In this document: piece by piece, positions 1-13,555 of the stretch
Layout: each line of letters begins with the position of its first letter
Position numbering within the stretch: position 1 is the first letter of the stretch
Assembly (NCBI RefSeq): GCF_008831285.2
Contig: NC_045143.1
Span: forward strand, 21,538,854-21,602,853
Source: Nymphaea colorata
Taxonomy: Eukaryota; Streptophyta; Magnoliopsida; Nymphaeales; Nymphaeaceae
Length of the DNA stretch: 64,000 nt
Reading direction: 5' to 3'
The notes under the pieces: generated by a model
What the model was told of the DNA's origin: nothing
The model's input: the letters and a program-made list of their open reading frames with translations, nothing else
Database searches by the model: none
Program-made: the position numbers and the translations under genes

Positions 1-880
1 GATAGAGGAAGTGTAGGTGATATAGAAGTTTGTGGATTGGGAAGTTTTTCAGATTTATTTAGCACCAATCATGCACCTTGCCAGCCTGTAGAGCACTACC
101 TTCGTCTTCCTTCTCTTTCCATTTTCATAGAGTGAACAACAAGCCGATTTATTTCCATTTTCAAACATTTCTCTCACTTCTTTTCTTTTTTCTCGACGCG
201 AACCTCGTTCACAACTCACTTTTCCATTTTCCCCATATTATTATGAATGAAAAAGCAAGTGATATGTGGAAAATATTATCTTGGTAGGCACCATGTTTCC
301 AAATCAAAAGAAAACTAAAGTTAGATATGCATGATAAGGGGCTTTGTTTGTTTGAAAAATTTACTAATGTAGATTGGATTTTCATGGTTGGGATTTCGTA
401 ATCGTGGAAATGTCAACTGCCTAAAATTAAATCTATTAAAATTTGTGGGCCAATCTTTTTTTTTCCTTTTTTTCTTTCTTTTCTACATGCAACACTAAAG
501 CAACTGGACAAGTGGTTTTGAAGCCTTTCATGGTGAAGAATAAATATGGGAATTTAAAAGTTTTGAAAGTTTTTGCCATTGATCCACTTCTTTCTGTTCA
601 ATTACAAAAATAGGTGAGCATAGCCCATGTGAAAAATATTGATTGATAACTAGACAGCCGAGAGCTTTTATAACTACGCTTTTTGCTATTGAATTATTGA
701 CTATTGATCACAATTTAGTCAAGATTAGTGAATATTTGTGCCGTCGCCTTAAATTCCAATTTCTGGATGTATGAACACAATTATGGCCCATTAATAGGAA
801 GCCAATCCTGGTGATACATCAATGTACCAGGGACACCCATGATAGTAAGTATCGTTTGCCAAATAATCATATTGTAAGGA
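1..880. other. AT-rich intergenic DNA, no gene seen
   Basis: Short open frames occur here, but none shows a domain, splice structure or family resemblance I recognise. I see no RNA gene or terminal repeats. Confidence 0.6.
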
Positions 881-3470
881 TTTAGGCTGGAGCAGAAGGT
901 GGGGGAGCTGACAGGAGCCATGGCCCCTCCCCCCTCATCTTTTGGAAAAAGAAATGATACTTACATTTTAAAAAATTTTAAATTGGCCTATGTAAAAATT
1001 TTGAAAAATATTGTTTGGCCCTTGTATAATTTTTGCAAATACTGATCAGCCCTTCCTAAAAAATTGCTCGCTTCACCCCTGGATCTCGCGGTCTACTGTT
1101 TTTTATTTCATATCCATTTCATCTCAAGTTAATGAAATTATGAGTACCTCATATCAGAACATCATCACAATCAATAAGAGAAGAAGAGCTAATAAGAAAC
1201 TAGACTGACATAGAAAATATATCTCTGGCGAGAAATTCTTGCTTGTGGGTAAGAACTGCCTCCACTGTAGCTTGCATGTGACTTTGTAATTTCATAAGAT
1301 AATCTTGCTTGACTAGTTGTTCTAGAATCCCCTATCCTCAATACTCTTACCAAATTTTCACTTTCTTACTGTTACCCAAACACCGCTACATTTTCCATAT
1401 TCATGAGAAATGAGCTTTTGAAGCATCAAATTTGAGAAGAGAGAGAGGGTCCCCTTGTCATCAACCTCTAGGGCTACAAAAAGTGGTCCCCTCACTTCTT
1501 AAAGGCAACAACAAAGAAATCAGTAGAAACACAAGTCATATTTTTCCTCACCCAATCCTCACAAAATCCCAAATAAGAAAGCCCAAAGTTCAGAAAGACA
1601 ATCTCACTTTGTCATAAGCTTTTGAAACATCTAGTTTGAGAAGAAAAAAATGTTCTATATGCCCTTATCCAAGCTGTTGACCACTTCAAGAGCAAGATGC
1701 ACGGATGGTGAATAAATCTAGTGGGGATATCAGAAGTACAACTAGTTTATAGATCACATTGCATAATGATATAAGTCAAGTGTTTTATATCCATAATGAT
1801 ATAGAATTAAGAATCAATATCATGTGTTCCATTTATGAGAAGAAATTTCTCACCACCAGAGCCATATTGTTTGCATCCCAAAATTTTTTTTGGTTCACCA
1901 GTGAGAATTTGTTTTGCAAACTAGAAAAGGGGTCCACCAGCCATTGGTATGAGGCTTAGTTTTTCTGTGGCATTCTTCATTCTTGGTGCATTTTCTCAAC
2001 TTAAATTCAATGTGGTGGATGGTAAAGATGTTAAAGTGTTTTAGAAATTTAAAATTTTATAAAGCAAAAGAAGATGTAAGAGTCAATCCTTAAAATAAGA
2101 AAATTGTTTATTAGCCATTGGAAAAGAAAGTTTGATAATTTTTGTTTGATAAAATGGTAAGAGATACATTTTAGAAGAAATAATCTTAACTAATGAATCA
2201 TTTGATTTGTAATAATCATTTAAAGTAAAAAAAAATAAGTCAATTTTTGAAAGAAGAGTTTTGATAAAATCTTATAAAAATGCTTTAATGAAATGACCAT
2301 TTGTAAAGTAAAGAAAGTTAGTAGATATCTTTTGAAACACAAGTTAATCTCAAGTTTTAGCCTAACTCTATTACCATATTATTAAGGCTCGATCATATTT
2401 TGGTTAGGTTTCCTAAAGGAGTGGTTGTGGGTATTGGTGAATCTTATGAATGCATGGTGAATATGAAAGTTAAATGAAAAGAGAAAGAATTCTCTATGCT
2501 TGAAAGAAAATTAGATAAGTCATTCATACTACAACATGCATATTAAAAAAAAAGGTTTTCAAAAATGAGTTGTATGCCATCCAAGTGTAGTCCAAATGAT
2601 AAGGATCATGGGTGTTGCACCTTAATATTGGCCTTGGTGAAGTCGAATGATTTTGGGCCAAGCAAAATGGGAGATTTTTTTTGTTTAATATATAAATAGA
2701 GAGAGAGAGAGAGAGAAATTAGAAGAGAGTAAAAGGGAGAGAAGTCTAAAAGGAGGGGAGTAAAGGTGGGTGGGGGAGGAGAGAAGAACCAGTCCAGTTG
2801 ACCTCATAATGACACCCCTAATCTCAAAATCAACATTGTTCCTCAATACCATTAGGATAGCACCCTCCAAGAGTCAAACTGAAGACATGGCTCTAACACG
2901 CTGCCTAACCCAACCATTGTCCTACCCATCATTTGTTTAAAAGGGGTGGAGAGAGAGAGAAATGGAGGGGGGTTTAAAAAGAAAAAAGAAAAAGAGATTA
3001 AAAGAGAGGTAAATGAAAGAGAGAGAAAGAAAGATTTTTAAAAAGGGAGAGAGAGAATTGAGACATAGAGAAAAAACAGAAATTTTAGAGAGGGAGATCT
3101 AAAAAGAGAGAGAAATCACAGAGAGAGCGAGGGAGAAAAATAGGAGAGAGAAATAGAGAAATCCAAGAGAGAAAGATTAAAAAAAGAAGAAAGAGAGATT
3201 AAAAGAAAGGTAAAATAAAGAGAGAGGAACAAAGAGATTTTAAGAAAGGGAGAGAGAGAACTGAAGAGAGAGAGACAAAAAAGGGAAATTTTAGAGAGAG
3301 AGATCTAAAGAGAGAGAAAAATCAGAGAGAGAGAGAAAGAGAAATAGGGGAGAGAAATACAGAGATTAAAAGAGAGATTTTGCATTTTTAAATTCTCTTT
3401 CCTCGATGGAAACTAGGATTAATGAGTTTGGAAAATAATTTAAATATTATAACAAATTCATTACATTTAT
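880..3470. repeat. Dispersed repeat, copy A (partner at 13555-15860)
   Basis: The same blocks appear in the same order here and at 13.6-15.9 kb. They are a C-rich block followed by AT-rich text (about 920-1100 versus 13560-13740), a CT/GA block with an A-rich context (1430-1540 versus 14505-14610), a block with paired ATAATGATAT and CATAATGAT motifs (1740-1830 versus 14880-14960), the stretch about 2030-2400 versus 15200-15560, and a GA-rich tail. A third partial copy sits at 17096-17285. The partner copy contains LINE reverse-transcriptase remnants, so the family may be LINE-derived. Copy A keeps only the end of that RT block. Similarity was judged by eye, so the boundaries are approximate. 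Confidence 0.6.
2695..3385. repeat. Purine-rich GA tract
   Basis: About 700 bases are dominated by GAGA, AAAGAGAG and GGGAGAGAGA runs with few pyrimidines on the plus strand. A shorter version follows the partner repeat copy at about 15570-15812. It is low-complexity sequence and no coding function is implied. Confidence 0.85.
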
Positions 3471-5090
3471 TGTAGGTCAGAGAGAAACTTAAGCTCATAA
3501 AGAAAGAGTCTAAGCAAAGTCTCCAAAGCTTTTAATTTCAAGAGTTTGAAATGCTTGTGAAACTATAAAAAAATCTTTGTACGCATGTGTAAATAGTAAA
3601 GTAGACATCCTATCTAATCTTGGCAATTACGAGAAGCCTAGATAATGAGGAAGAATCGTTTACTCTAGAAGAAGTAGATGAGGGAAGCTCCTCCCTTGAT
3701 CCTCCTGTACTCAAATCCCATTGAAGGAGCATTTTTGAAGGAAAATCACTCTTTTGGGATTGCTAATATAATGACAAATAAATGGTTTATCAAGAGAAGA
3801 AGGATTCAAAGGTGGCTAAAATAGTGGTCTAAAACTAATAGTAAGGTATGTATTAATCTTGAACATGACTAGATAAAAGGTACCGATCTTGAATCTGACT
3901 TCCACCCTTGATAATGAATGAGCAGGTAAGCTTTTGTTGGCCACACTGCGATAAAAGTCTTACAATAAAACAGAAGGTTTATGGATTTTTGATGAACGAC
4001 AAAGCTATGTGATAGCTTCAACAGGATTTTTGGCGGAGCTTTCTTGATGTGGTTCAGTACCAAAGACTCTAAACAATTTGTTAATGTGAAAAAGAAAAAA
4101 AATAAATTGCAGTAACACTTGAATGTTAAAGTATTGGATTCAAATAAAATCTCATGTTACCATATCAAATTTATCAGATATTCATAATTCCAATTTGGAT
4201 TTAAATACGAAGGAAGAAAATCCATGCCGTATCCACATTCAAATTTGATTTAAATTCACAATTCAAATTTGATTTTAGATTTACATTCACGCATGAATCC
4301 AACTTTTAACTACAAGAGCCAAAACCACATTACGATATGTTAAAAATGTACAGATATTCAAAACGTATAAATTGCGTGTATGATAATTCATTTGAAATTG
4401 AATTCGAATGGAAACCTGAATCGGAATATGATGGGATATTTAGTTAAAACTGAACCCGAATTCAAATCCAATCAAAAGTCATTTCTTAAATATAAATCCC
4501 ATTCAATTTTTTTAATTATAGTGTTACTTTTATCTTTTTTGATATCAACTAACTTTTTCCGAATAATGGATGTGCGTTCAAATTCATTACTTCAAAATAG
4601 GTGTGAATACATACATGAGGTTGCTTCTAGAGAATTCTTACTACAACAAAAATACAAAAAATCAATAATTAGTTGTTATAGTTTTAACAAATTGTTATAC
4701 GAATGATTATGTTACGATTTGAAGAGAAACAAATAAACTAATATGAGATGTTGCACCAATCCAGACAGATGAATTCTCCTGAACAAATACTGCACCCGTT
4801 AACAAGAAGCTAAGCAGAGATATGAAGTGGAGAATGATCAGGCCAACCTCCAAATAACTGAATCATCCAACCACCACCTTTGACATTTCATAATGAAAAA
4901 ACAAATGCAAAAGATCGAAACTGAAGTTGCTGAACTTGCCAATGGTAAAGAAACAAAAATATTTGTTGACAAGTTTCTGAATGCTCTGCATTGGGCAATC
5001 ACCTCCCCTAACTAAAAAAAAATAAAAAAATAAGCAAAAATAGAAAGTTGGGTTGGGCAGAGGAGGAGGAGTCATTGCCATCATTGAGGG
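3470..5090. other. AT-rich intergenic DNA, no gene seen
   Basis: The longest open frame (4380-4706, plus, 108 codons) lies in AT-rich text with recurring ATTCAAATTTGAT-like motifs and shows no recognisable domain. I treat it as chance. Confidence 0.55.
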
Positions 5091-5094
5091 AGTT

Positions 5095-5820
5095 GAGCAT
5101 AGGCATGGGTCTGCATGATCAGACCCGGCCCAGCCCGGTAACTTTGTGGGCCGGGTATCGGACAATACATGTAGCCCGTTGCGGGACCGGTAAGCCCAAA
5201 TTTTTTTTTTTATTTTTAATTTTTAAATACATTTTGAAGTCTGTTTCCTTTGTAAAGGTTTCAAAGTTTCGAAAATTGAAAGTTCGCTTTAGTCTTTGAT
5301 TTCTTCCTTCGCCATCAGTGTATCACCAAGCTGCATCGCCATCATCACACCTCCTGGCTTGCGCGGCCGTGCCTACCATGCCATCACCAATTTGTTGCCT
5401 CTTGCTCCAAATCCAAACCATTTGTCGCCGCCCTACTACTGCTCGGCTTGAGGACTCATTGATTCCATTATCACAAGTCTCCCCTCTCTCTCTCTCTGTA
5501 TGTGGATGGTTGTTCTCCATTGGAATGAATCCGATGTGAATGACTGTTCTTCGTTGGGCTGAATCAGGTGACATTCGTAAGATGGGGAAGGCAGGACAGT
5601 GGTTGAAGAGCATGTTGTGTTTGACCAGTCCAATCGGAGCGTGAAGCGGTGGAGGAAAGGAACAGGATGAAGTGGCAGTCTGGCAGAAGCGATGCCACGG
5701 AGGCTGCAAAAATGGGCCAGGCATCATGCATTCTAATCATCACCTGGTACCGGGTCCGGCCTGACCCGTTAATAGTTGGGCCGGGTAGCGGGCTGGCCAG
5801 GTCCAGGCCTGGGTAGTTAA
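5095..5820. mobile_element. Possible non-autonomous element with GC-rich inverted ends
   Basis: A GC-rich block about 5105-5195 contains GACCCGGCCCAGCCCGG and GGGCCGGGTA. A second block at 5748-5815 reads as a loose reverse complement of it (GGGCCGGGTAGCGGGCTGG, then CCTGGGTAG). Between them lies sequence less AT-rich than the surroundings, with a CT run at 5480-5500. GC-rich GGGCCGGGC termini are common in plant hAT-type non-autonomous elements. The ends are imperfect and I did not identify a target-site duplication. Confidence 0.35.
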
Positions 5821-7705
5821 AATATCTTTTAATATAAATTTAAGAGGTATGGCTTTATCCCTTCGCCAAGTGGTAAGGGGTTGTAGAAGGCTTGGCTTTG
5901 GGGATTTTTCTGCCAGATTTATTTAGGAGCAAGTAAATTAAGAAATTGCATTTCTCTTTAACACAACCCATAAAAAATGTGCCGATGAGTATTTTTCTCA
6001 TGTATTCTCGTATTATAACAGATCATGCCACGATTGATGGGAATTAAAGTTAATGTGAATGAAGAAAATATAATGAATGGAGAGAGAAAAGAAGCAGCAA
6101 TATGAACGTAGCTATTCTGGAAGAGAAGAAGAATACAGTGTAAGGAATTCATGAAACAGCGTGAAATGACTGACGCCAATGAGTAACAACTAACAGAATT
6201 GAGGACGGAATTTCTTGAGCCGTCAAGGACCGAATTTCTTCTGTAACTTGATTACTTCAGCGCTCTACCACTCACAAGAGGATAATGTGGTGGTGGTGGT
6301 GATCAAACGTACCCACCTGCTCAATTTGAATTTGTTGAGGAGAAGACCGATGGAAGGTGGTTTCTAAAGTATAAGTCAACGAAAATTTTCGGCAGCCTGG
6401 TCTTTAAGTGCAGTTTTTGCCTATTTTCTTCGCAGCCTCCTGAAAATTGCTTCTCTTCCTCTGCCCTTCAATCTACCGAGATGCTGGGAGTGAGGTTGCA
6501 GGAGATGGGGGCAGTAATAGATGCTCTTGTGCAAACAGCCATTTCTACTGCAACCAGTTTGTTGAAAGAGACGAAAGACTACATCTTGAATGCCAAAGAC
6601 GATCTGAAGAAGCTCCAAAGGATCTTGAAAATCTTCCAAAATGCCATCAAAGATGCTGATCGAGTCCTTTTCAGCAAGGAGTACGACAGAGAACTATTGT
6701 TTGAGCTCAAGGATGTTCTTTATGATGCCGAGGACATCGAAGCAAAATTGAGGCCAGCAAGAAGGATCAGGTACAGAAGCGGTCTTTGACCACTGCGCTC
6801 TCTTCCTATTATGAAGATGTCTCTTTTTGTTACCAACTTGGTAAGAAAACAAATAAAATCAATGAAATGCTTGATAAAATAAAGAAAGATTGGGACATGG
6901 TGGGATAGGCTCAAAACAACACCAAAAGGGGGTGTTAAGGACCCTGTTCATGGTGAACATGACAACCCCAAGGAGGCAACCCATCACATAGGTGTACAAC
7001 TGCCCATAGGCTGGGAGAATGATAAAAAGTTGTTAGTCGAAATGCTCTCGTCGAATGACTTTTGTAGTAAGACTGAGAAGGGCGGCGGTGCTTCTATTAT
7101 CTCCATTGTTGGAAGGGGAGGGATCGGTAAAACGACTTTTGCAAACATGGTATTTAATGAAGTTGAACAACAGTTCGGGGAACGCAGGTGGTGGGTTTGT
7201 GTTTTGGAAAGGCCAAACCATAAGGATTTGGTGCGGCAGATACTAAGGGAAGTGTGCAAGAGTTCTGGAGAAAACACTAATTGTTCCTTGACTAACTTAT
7301 GCACACAATTACAGAACGAGCTCTCAAAGGAAAAGATTTTGTTGGTCCCAGATGATGCATGGGAAGTAAAATGGTGGGAAGAAGAGATAGGGGGAACATT
7401 GATGGCAGGTGCAATGGGGAGCAAAATTTTGATTACCAGTAGAAAGAAATATGTGTCGGAGTGGATGGGTGCTTTTTATATGCATGAATTACAAGAATTT
7501 AGTTTCCACCAAAGTTGGTACTTGTTTGTGAAGGAGGTTTTAAGAGAAGGCCAAACAGAAGAAGATTCGGTGATGCATAAGATCAAATTTGTTGGAGAGG
7601 GAATAGTAAAGAAGTGTGGTGGATTGCCACTTGTGATTAAGATGGTGAGGTCCATGATGCGCACCAAGAAAATGAGTAGGGGGGACTGGAAGTCCGTCGT
7701 GGATA
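5818..7705. repeat. Segmental duplication, NLR-containing, copy 1 (partner 25455-27609)
   Basis: From about 5818 (the AATATAAATTTAAGAGGTATG region) the sequence is collinear with 25455-27609 through non-coding DNA and into the NLR pseudogene. The partner carries about 430 extra bases (25517-25942) at the position equivalent to about 5875. It lacks about 113 bases equivalent to 7330-7441. Copy 1 continues beyond 7705 with NLR sequence, while the partner switches there to unrelated DNA, so copy 1 has the original context. Confidence 0.85.
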
Positions 7706-8660
7706 GTAAGATATTAGAATGGAAGACTCCTGCAGCCTCATCGTCGTCCACTGAAATAGGTGGCGATATTCTTCCTGGTCTCATGCTGAGCTATGATGAC
7801 TTGCCATATTATTTGAAGATTTGTTTTGTGTATTGGTGCATTTATCCAGAGGATTATGAGATTGAAAGGGAGACATTGATCATGCAATGGGTGGCACATG
7901 GATTGATTGAGGAAGGCATAGATGTTGAAGCAACAGCAAACCAATACATTGAAGATTTGATAAGGTGGTGTTTGATTGAAGAAATTGATTTGAAGTGCTG
8001 CAAATTGCATCACATTTTGCATGACCTTGCCTTATATATAGGTGGAAGGGAATATGGCCATGCCTCTACTACTGAGCACACCTGCCATCTATCATTACCT
8101 GGTGTACATGATGCAGAGGCACACCAGCATAATACCTTGGAAACAGCAAATAAGGTGTGGTGTGCACATTGTTGGCTGATTCTAATTCTTACTTGCAAGT
8201 TTATATTGAACACTTGACCAATTTCAAGTGGTTGAGGGTGTTGTCATTGAGGGGATGTGAATTCGATGAGCTGCCAAAGTCCACTGAATACCTTTCACTT
8301 GTAAAATATCTCGATCTAAGCAATTCTAAAGTGAGACGGTTGCCCAGTTCAATCTGCAGACTCTGTAACTTGCAAACATTGGATTTAAATTATTGTAAAA
8401 TTGAAGAGTTGCCCAAGTAAATGGGTGAACACTGCAACTTGAGGTATCTTGGGCTGAAATGGACATGGGAATTGAAATTTATAGCGGAAGGCTTGGGGAA
8501 GCTTACCAATTTACGGATGACAAAGGGGACACAAGGGTTGGGGGGACAAGAAAAGCAATAGATTGTGCAAGAAATGCACAATTGCTTAAGGCGAAGCATG
8601 GCATAATTAGTTTGGAATTCCACTTTGGAATTACTGAAGGTGTTTCTGAACAGAGTGGTA
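6505..8660 (+). pseudogene. CC-NB-ARC-LRR (Rx-type) immune receptor pseudogene 1
   Basis: Plant CNL proteins are cytosolic ATP/ADP-binding immune receptors. The start at 6505 (MGAVIDAL) suits an Rx-N coiled-coil domain better than the upstream ATG at 6481. The coiled coil runs to about 6735 (ends LKDVLYDAED). A 13-base deletion relative to the second copy then shifts the frame to a stop at 6787, and an extra G near 6907 shifts it back. The NB-ARC frame, open 7030-8217, shows P-loop GRGGIGKTT, a degraded kinase-2 LLVPDDAW (usual LLVLDDVW), RNBS-B SKILITSR, GLPL as GGLPLV, RNBS-D CFVYWCIYPED, and LHHILHDLAL where MHD is expected. A frameshift near 8155 leads into LRR repeats (LRVLSLRGCEFDELP, LDLSNSKVRRLP), a CAA-like codon now reads TAA at 8418, and similarity fades by 8660. 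It is non-functional as sequenced. Confidence 0.93.
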
Positions 8661-9640
8661 TCAAACAAAACCTAAAAACAAAAATGTTTATTAACATAAA
8701 AAGGATTTGCTCCACATTCACTTTTGTCTTAGAATTTAGATGTTCCTCACTTTTTCTACAATCACATATGTCCTACAACCACATAAAATTTTGTAAGATA
8801 ATATCGGAATGGCATAAAATTTTGTAAGATAATATCGGGTCCAACTAATTGACTAGAATCTGATCTGTTTGTTCATGGACCTCAAGTGAATTTTTGCACC
8901 TAAACATGGGAAAGCAACGAGGGCGTTCTTTCACATCCAACTGCTTTTCTCTCCCCCTCTTTTGCCGTTACTCATGGATTCCACATAAGTAAATTACCCT
9001 TAACACTATGGACGTATTACATTATTGACATTTTCATGGGAGGTTAAGTTTTTTTATTCCGTACAAAATTTTGTTAATCTAATTTATTGTAGTCTGTTCA
9101 AAATGCTTCTATTAGAGTAGTCAAAGTCACACGGAAATAGTTAAGAAATTAATGTCATTTACGTAATATATAATCATTAATTTACTTGACCAACAACATT
9201 TTATTAAAAAAACACATAAACACTTGCAGTTGACTTAAATCATCCTAAACTTTGTTTAATTTATTTATTTGTTTAAGAGAGAGAAAATAATTTCGTTATA
9301 TATTATATTTTTCAACATGTCCTTGTCCAAATGAGTTTGTGCTCGAAAAGTTTCTTATGTATTCTGGTGAGTTGTTGATATTCTTTATATAAGAAAAATG
9401 GAAATGTATGTCCTCAGGAACAAATTTTAAAATTAGGGTAAAAAGAAAAGGAAAAAAGGTCAAGAAGTGTTTGTTTATAAAAGTACTTGTACACATTGAT
9501 AGAATTTTTAGAAAGGCCAAACGTATTTAAGGTAACCGCATTTAAAAGCTACAAGTGGTTATCATTTTAATTCAGAGGAGAAGGGATGTGCAATTTTTTG
9601 CCTTGGCTATAATGTACTACTGGCACAAGCAACGTATCTT
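8660..9640. other. AT-rich DNA downstream of NLR pseudogene 1, no gene seen
   Basis: A short direct repeat (CATAAAATTTTGTAAGATAATATCGG) occurs twice, at about 8785 and 8813. No other feature is supported. Confidence 0.55.
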
Positions 9641-10430
9641 TATTTTTTTCTCATTAGCTCAAACCACCCTATTCTTTAAGGATGATGAATCTCTTCAAGA
9701 GTAAAGAAGGGTATTTCTTTTTTGAGGATGAATATTCTCTATTTAAGGGTAGAGCTAAGGTTGTTGATGGATCCAATATCGGACTGCATTAGACATGCAA
9801 ACAAAAAAGAAAAAAAAGTTGACATCCGATTAAGAAATTGGATGTATTTCGATTTTAAAAATGTCACTAGATCAGATTTGGATTTGAATTTATATGTAAA
9901 TGTAAAAAATTCAAGTTTAATATATAGATATATATATATATATATATAATTTGAAAATTTTTATTTCAGCCCCTCTTAAAATTTTGAAACTATATTGGCC
10001 CTTGCGACAAAAAAAACTCTGCTTTCACATATCAAAATATGGTCTGGATTTCATTATATAATTAAAGGTTGGATTCTGAGTTCGATCATGTTAAAGTAAA
10101 AGCTAGATATCTGATTAGATCCAGACTGTAAATTTAAAATTTGCATTGACATAAACTTGTCTTCCATTAGCGTTCAAATCTTAATTTTGAATCTAAGTAT
10201 TTGAACTTCTAAGAAATCGAACATGATAATACCGTAAATTTGGTTTGAATTTGATGCAACGGAGTATCTTTTGTCTGCTGGCCGTACACTCACACAAAGA
10301 AGGGGAGAGAATGGAATTGCTTTTTGAAAGACATAAAAGACATCCCCATCTTCTCTCCAACTTGTGGCATTGTTTATTTGTGTTTATGAAGAGAGACAGG
10401 GGGAGGGAGATGCTATCTGCAGATAAATAG
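9640..10430. repeat. Dispersed duplication, copy A (partner about 11940-12640)
   Basis: The blocks at 9678-9800 and 11960-12070 share the order of GATGAATCTCTTC, ATTTAAGGG, AGAGCTAAGG and the following motifs. The blocks at 10240-10410 and 12470-12640 share GGGGAGAGAATGGAA(T/C)TGCTTTT and a GA-rich tail. The copies are clearly diverged. A TA microsatellite at about 9926-9948 interrupts this one. Confidence 0.6.
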
Positions 10431-10960
10431 TCCGACATCAAGGAAGAAAAGTAGTTGTGGGGGTCTTGTAAGAGGAGCACCAATCTGCCCAGTAGTCGAG
10501 GACACTTGGCACTTGAGACAAATATTCTACCTAAGTATTTCTTGCTTCTTCTTCTTGCTTCTTTAGCTAGTTTAATTCAGTCAGTGGCCTCTTTGTTAGT
10601 ATCAGTTGTTCCACGTCAAAATTAAAACTTAAATTTGTGTGAAACCTGCAAGAAATCCTAGCATGCATGTCTACCTTCTCTAGAGTCCCTCACCAACATG
10701 CCGTAAGGCAGCTCACTCATTCTGCTACGGAGACAGACCATATCTGCCAACGTTATTTTTGCATGTCGCTGGGATTCAGATCCATTGGAATCTGGTTACC
10801 GATCAGACCCAGTTACAAAACTGTACCAAATCCGAATTCAATTATGAATCAGAATTGTTTTTCTTCTTCTTTTGGAGTTTTCTTTTAAGAACTCTCTTCT
10901 GTTTTTGACATATCATTCTGACAGGAAAGTTTGGGTTCGAAGGGACACAATGTTCATATT

Positions 10961-11294
10961 ATCAAACACCCTCTAAAGTGTGTGTAAGTTTGTGTTGCTA
11001 TTCTTCTTGTACACTTCCAGGCCTCCTCCCTAGCAGGATTCTATTGGACGTTCATAACTTTTTTCATGTATATCTTTGGATCAATGCCTTTAATTGGAAT
11101 CAAACTGAAGTTAACCTATCCAATATTATCAAACACCCTCTAAAGTGTGTGTAAGTTTTTGTTCCTTTCTTCTTGTACACTTCCAGGCCTCCTCCCTAGC
11201 AGGATTCTATTGGAAGTTCATGACTTTTTTCATGTATACCTTTGGATCAATGCCTTTAATGGAATCAAACCGAAAACCTATCCAACCCGAATCA
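10961..11294. repeat. Two-copy tandem repeat, period 167 bp
   Basis: The sequence starting ATCAAACACCCTCTAAAGTG at 10961 restarts at 11128. Both copies continue through CACTTCCAGGCCTCCTCCC and TTTCATGTATA. They differ at scattered bases and by small indels. The copies are direct and immediately adjacent. Confidence 0.9.
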
Positions 11295-11299
11295 CTGTT

Positions 11300-13555
11300 A
11301 AGCCAAATTTTTGGCTGAGCAGGTGGTTAACAACCACACTACCTAAAAAGACCCAAGGGCCCCTCATACCTTTCAGCAGCTTAAGTGTCGCGAGCTCACA
11401 TTTAATTGTTCATATATGTTTTTGGTATTATCATTTTTAAAAAGGTAAATTTTATATAGTGTTTTGCCGATTCACAGTTGAATCAATTGAATTGTTAAAA
11501 TAGCCAATTTTACTGAATTGACCAGCTTGATTGATTTGATTCCATGTAAGTATGTTTTTTTGCAATAGCAGTATTTAAAATAATATAAACTAAACCCTCA
11601 CAAGATGGTTTCCACAACCATAAATGTTTACTACCCATGAATGTTTTTTTAGAAAATCATCAGACAACGTAAAGAAACAAGCCTAACCAACTTTTCAACC
11701 AATTATATTAAACAAGAGCTGATAAAAATCGAAGCCTCCAAAAGAGTTAATTTTCCTTAATATTTCTGGAACTTACAATAAGTTAGTGTGCATTGTCAAG
11801 GTATCATTTGTTTGCAGGGATATTATATGAGTGTCTAATAAATCCACTCTAAGGATTATGGCCCCATGAAACTGTACTAAAATTTATGTGTTATCCTTCA
11901 TCGAACACTCACATAATAATGTTCTTGCATGTTGTCGAACAACCCCTAAGAGTATTTTAAGGACAATGAATCTCTTCTCGATTATTTCTTTTATGAGGAC
12001 AAAGTATCTTTATTTAAGGGCAGAGCTAAGGATGTCAATGAATCTAATATCTGATTAAATTAGAATGGAAAATAAAAGGATTAACATCTGAATAAAAAAT
12101 TGGATGTATTTGTTTTTATAAAATGTCGCTCTCGCAATTCTGCATTTGAATTCAATTTAATAAATGTTCAATCAATTTGGATAAGGGTTTAGGTTCAATT
12201 TCACACAAGTATCCTTGTATATTTAATATACAAACAATTTGAAAGATGGCCAGTCCTTCACATGTCAAAATATGGTCAGAATTTGATTGCACAATTAAAG
12301 GATGTATTCAGACTTGGATCATGTTAAAATGAAAATTAGATATCGGATCGGATCTGGACTATAAATTCAAAAATTTGATTCACACAAACTTTTCTTTCTT
12401 TAACATTCAAATCTTAAATCAAATCTGAATATGTGAACTTCTGATATATAAAATGGGGTAATGCCATACATTGAGTTCGAATGGGGTATCATTCTTTCGC
12501 CAGCCATACACCACGCAAGGTTGGGGAGAGAATGGAACTGCTTTTAGAAAGATACAAATGGCACCACATGTTCTCGTCAATTTGTCGCATTGACAATTTC
12601 TCCTTGTGAAGAGAGAGAGGGAGAAAAGGAGGGGGGGACAAACCCCTTGTTTTCATGGTTTTACCATAGAATTTGTTCTTATTGGTGTGCAACATTGTGA
12701 TTAAGTGGAAATTTTTAAGTTGTTTGTGCATTTTACAGCACTAAAAAGAATATCTTGGTACTATAGGACAATCATACCCCAGTTTGTATCACAAGAAAAC
12801 CAATTTTCCTTTCAACTCGAGGCAACAAGTTTTTCTTTGGTGTCGTACACGAATTAAACGAGTTGATGTGAACAAGTTTTAAAAAACAAGTTTGTCCATA
12901 AATGAGTTGAGCAAGTTAAGGGAGTCAAGTTTGAGCTTGATGTTGTATAATCAAGTCGAGCTCAGGAGGCACAAGCTTGGGCTCAACGCATGTGCAGCCC
13001 TACTTGGTGATGCAACGTCGTTGCTACGAGTTTAGGCATCCCAAACATTTTCATTAACAATATAACAGATAACAAAGTACAAGGTACATGAGCTAGAACA
13101 AACCAAAAAAGAAGAGAGACATAAACCTCAAATACAAAGATAGAAACTACAACTAACCAAAAGAAGATAGGTATAAAACCAACCTCACTGTACAAAAGGA
13201 TTACAGCCTTATTGCAATCGATTGTTGACAGCAAATACATCAGCTACAAAAAGCCATTTTCCGCACACCATTTCACCACACACAGATCAACCACAAAACC
13301 ATGTAGTAAAGAGGAAAGATCACCTCTTGATGTTTCTACTTTATACCAGCTATCATATCCTTTAAATCATTGTAGACTCCCCATTCGAGACCACCCAGAA
13401 TCAAATTGGCATGATGGATAATAGAATTTCTTTGTTTCCTTATGTTCCGAAAGAGTACATGTAAGCATAAACACAGCATATTGTAACCCATTTATTTGAA
13501 AGACCATTTGAACCACCATGAGATAACTTCTTGAATAGAGTTATGCACTTCTAGC
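11300..13555. other. Intergenic DNA with the second copy of the 9.6-kb repeat, no gene seen
   Basis: About 11940-12640 is the partner of 9640-10430. The stretch 12830-13000 has a run of GAGTTGA/CAAGTT-like motifs that could be a decayed element end. I find no coding signal. Confidence 0.5.

Noticed and set aside
5323-5727. 134-codon minus-strand frame
   Set aside because: It lies inside the GC-ended repeat, overlaps other frames of similar length and has no recognisable domain.
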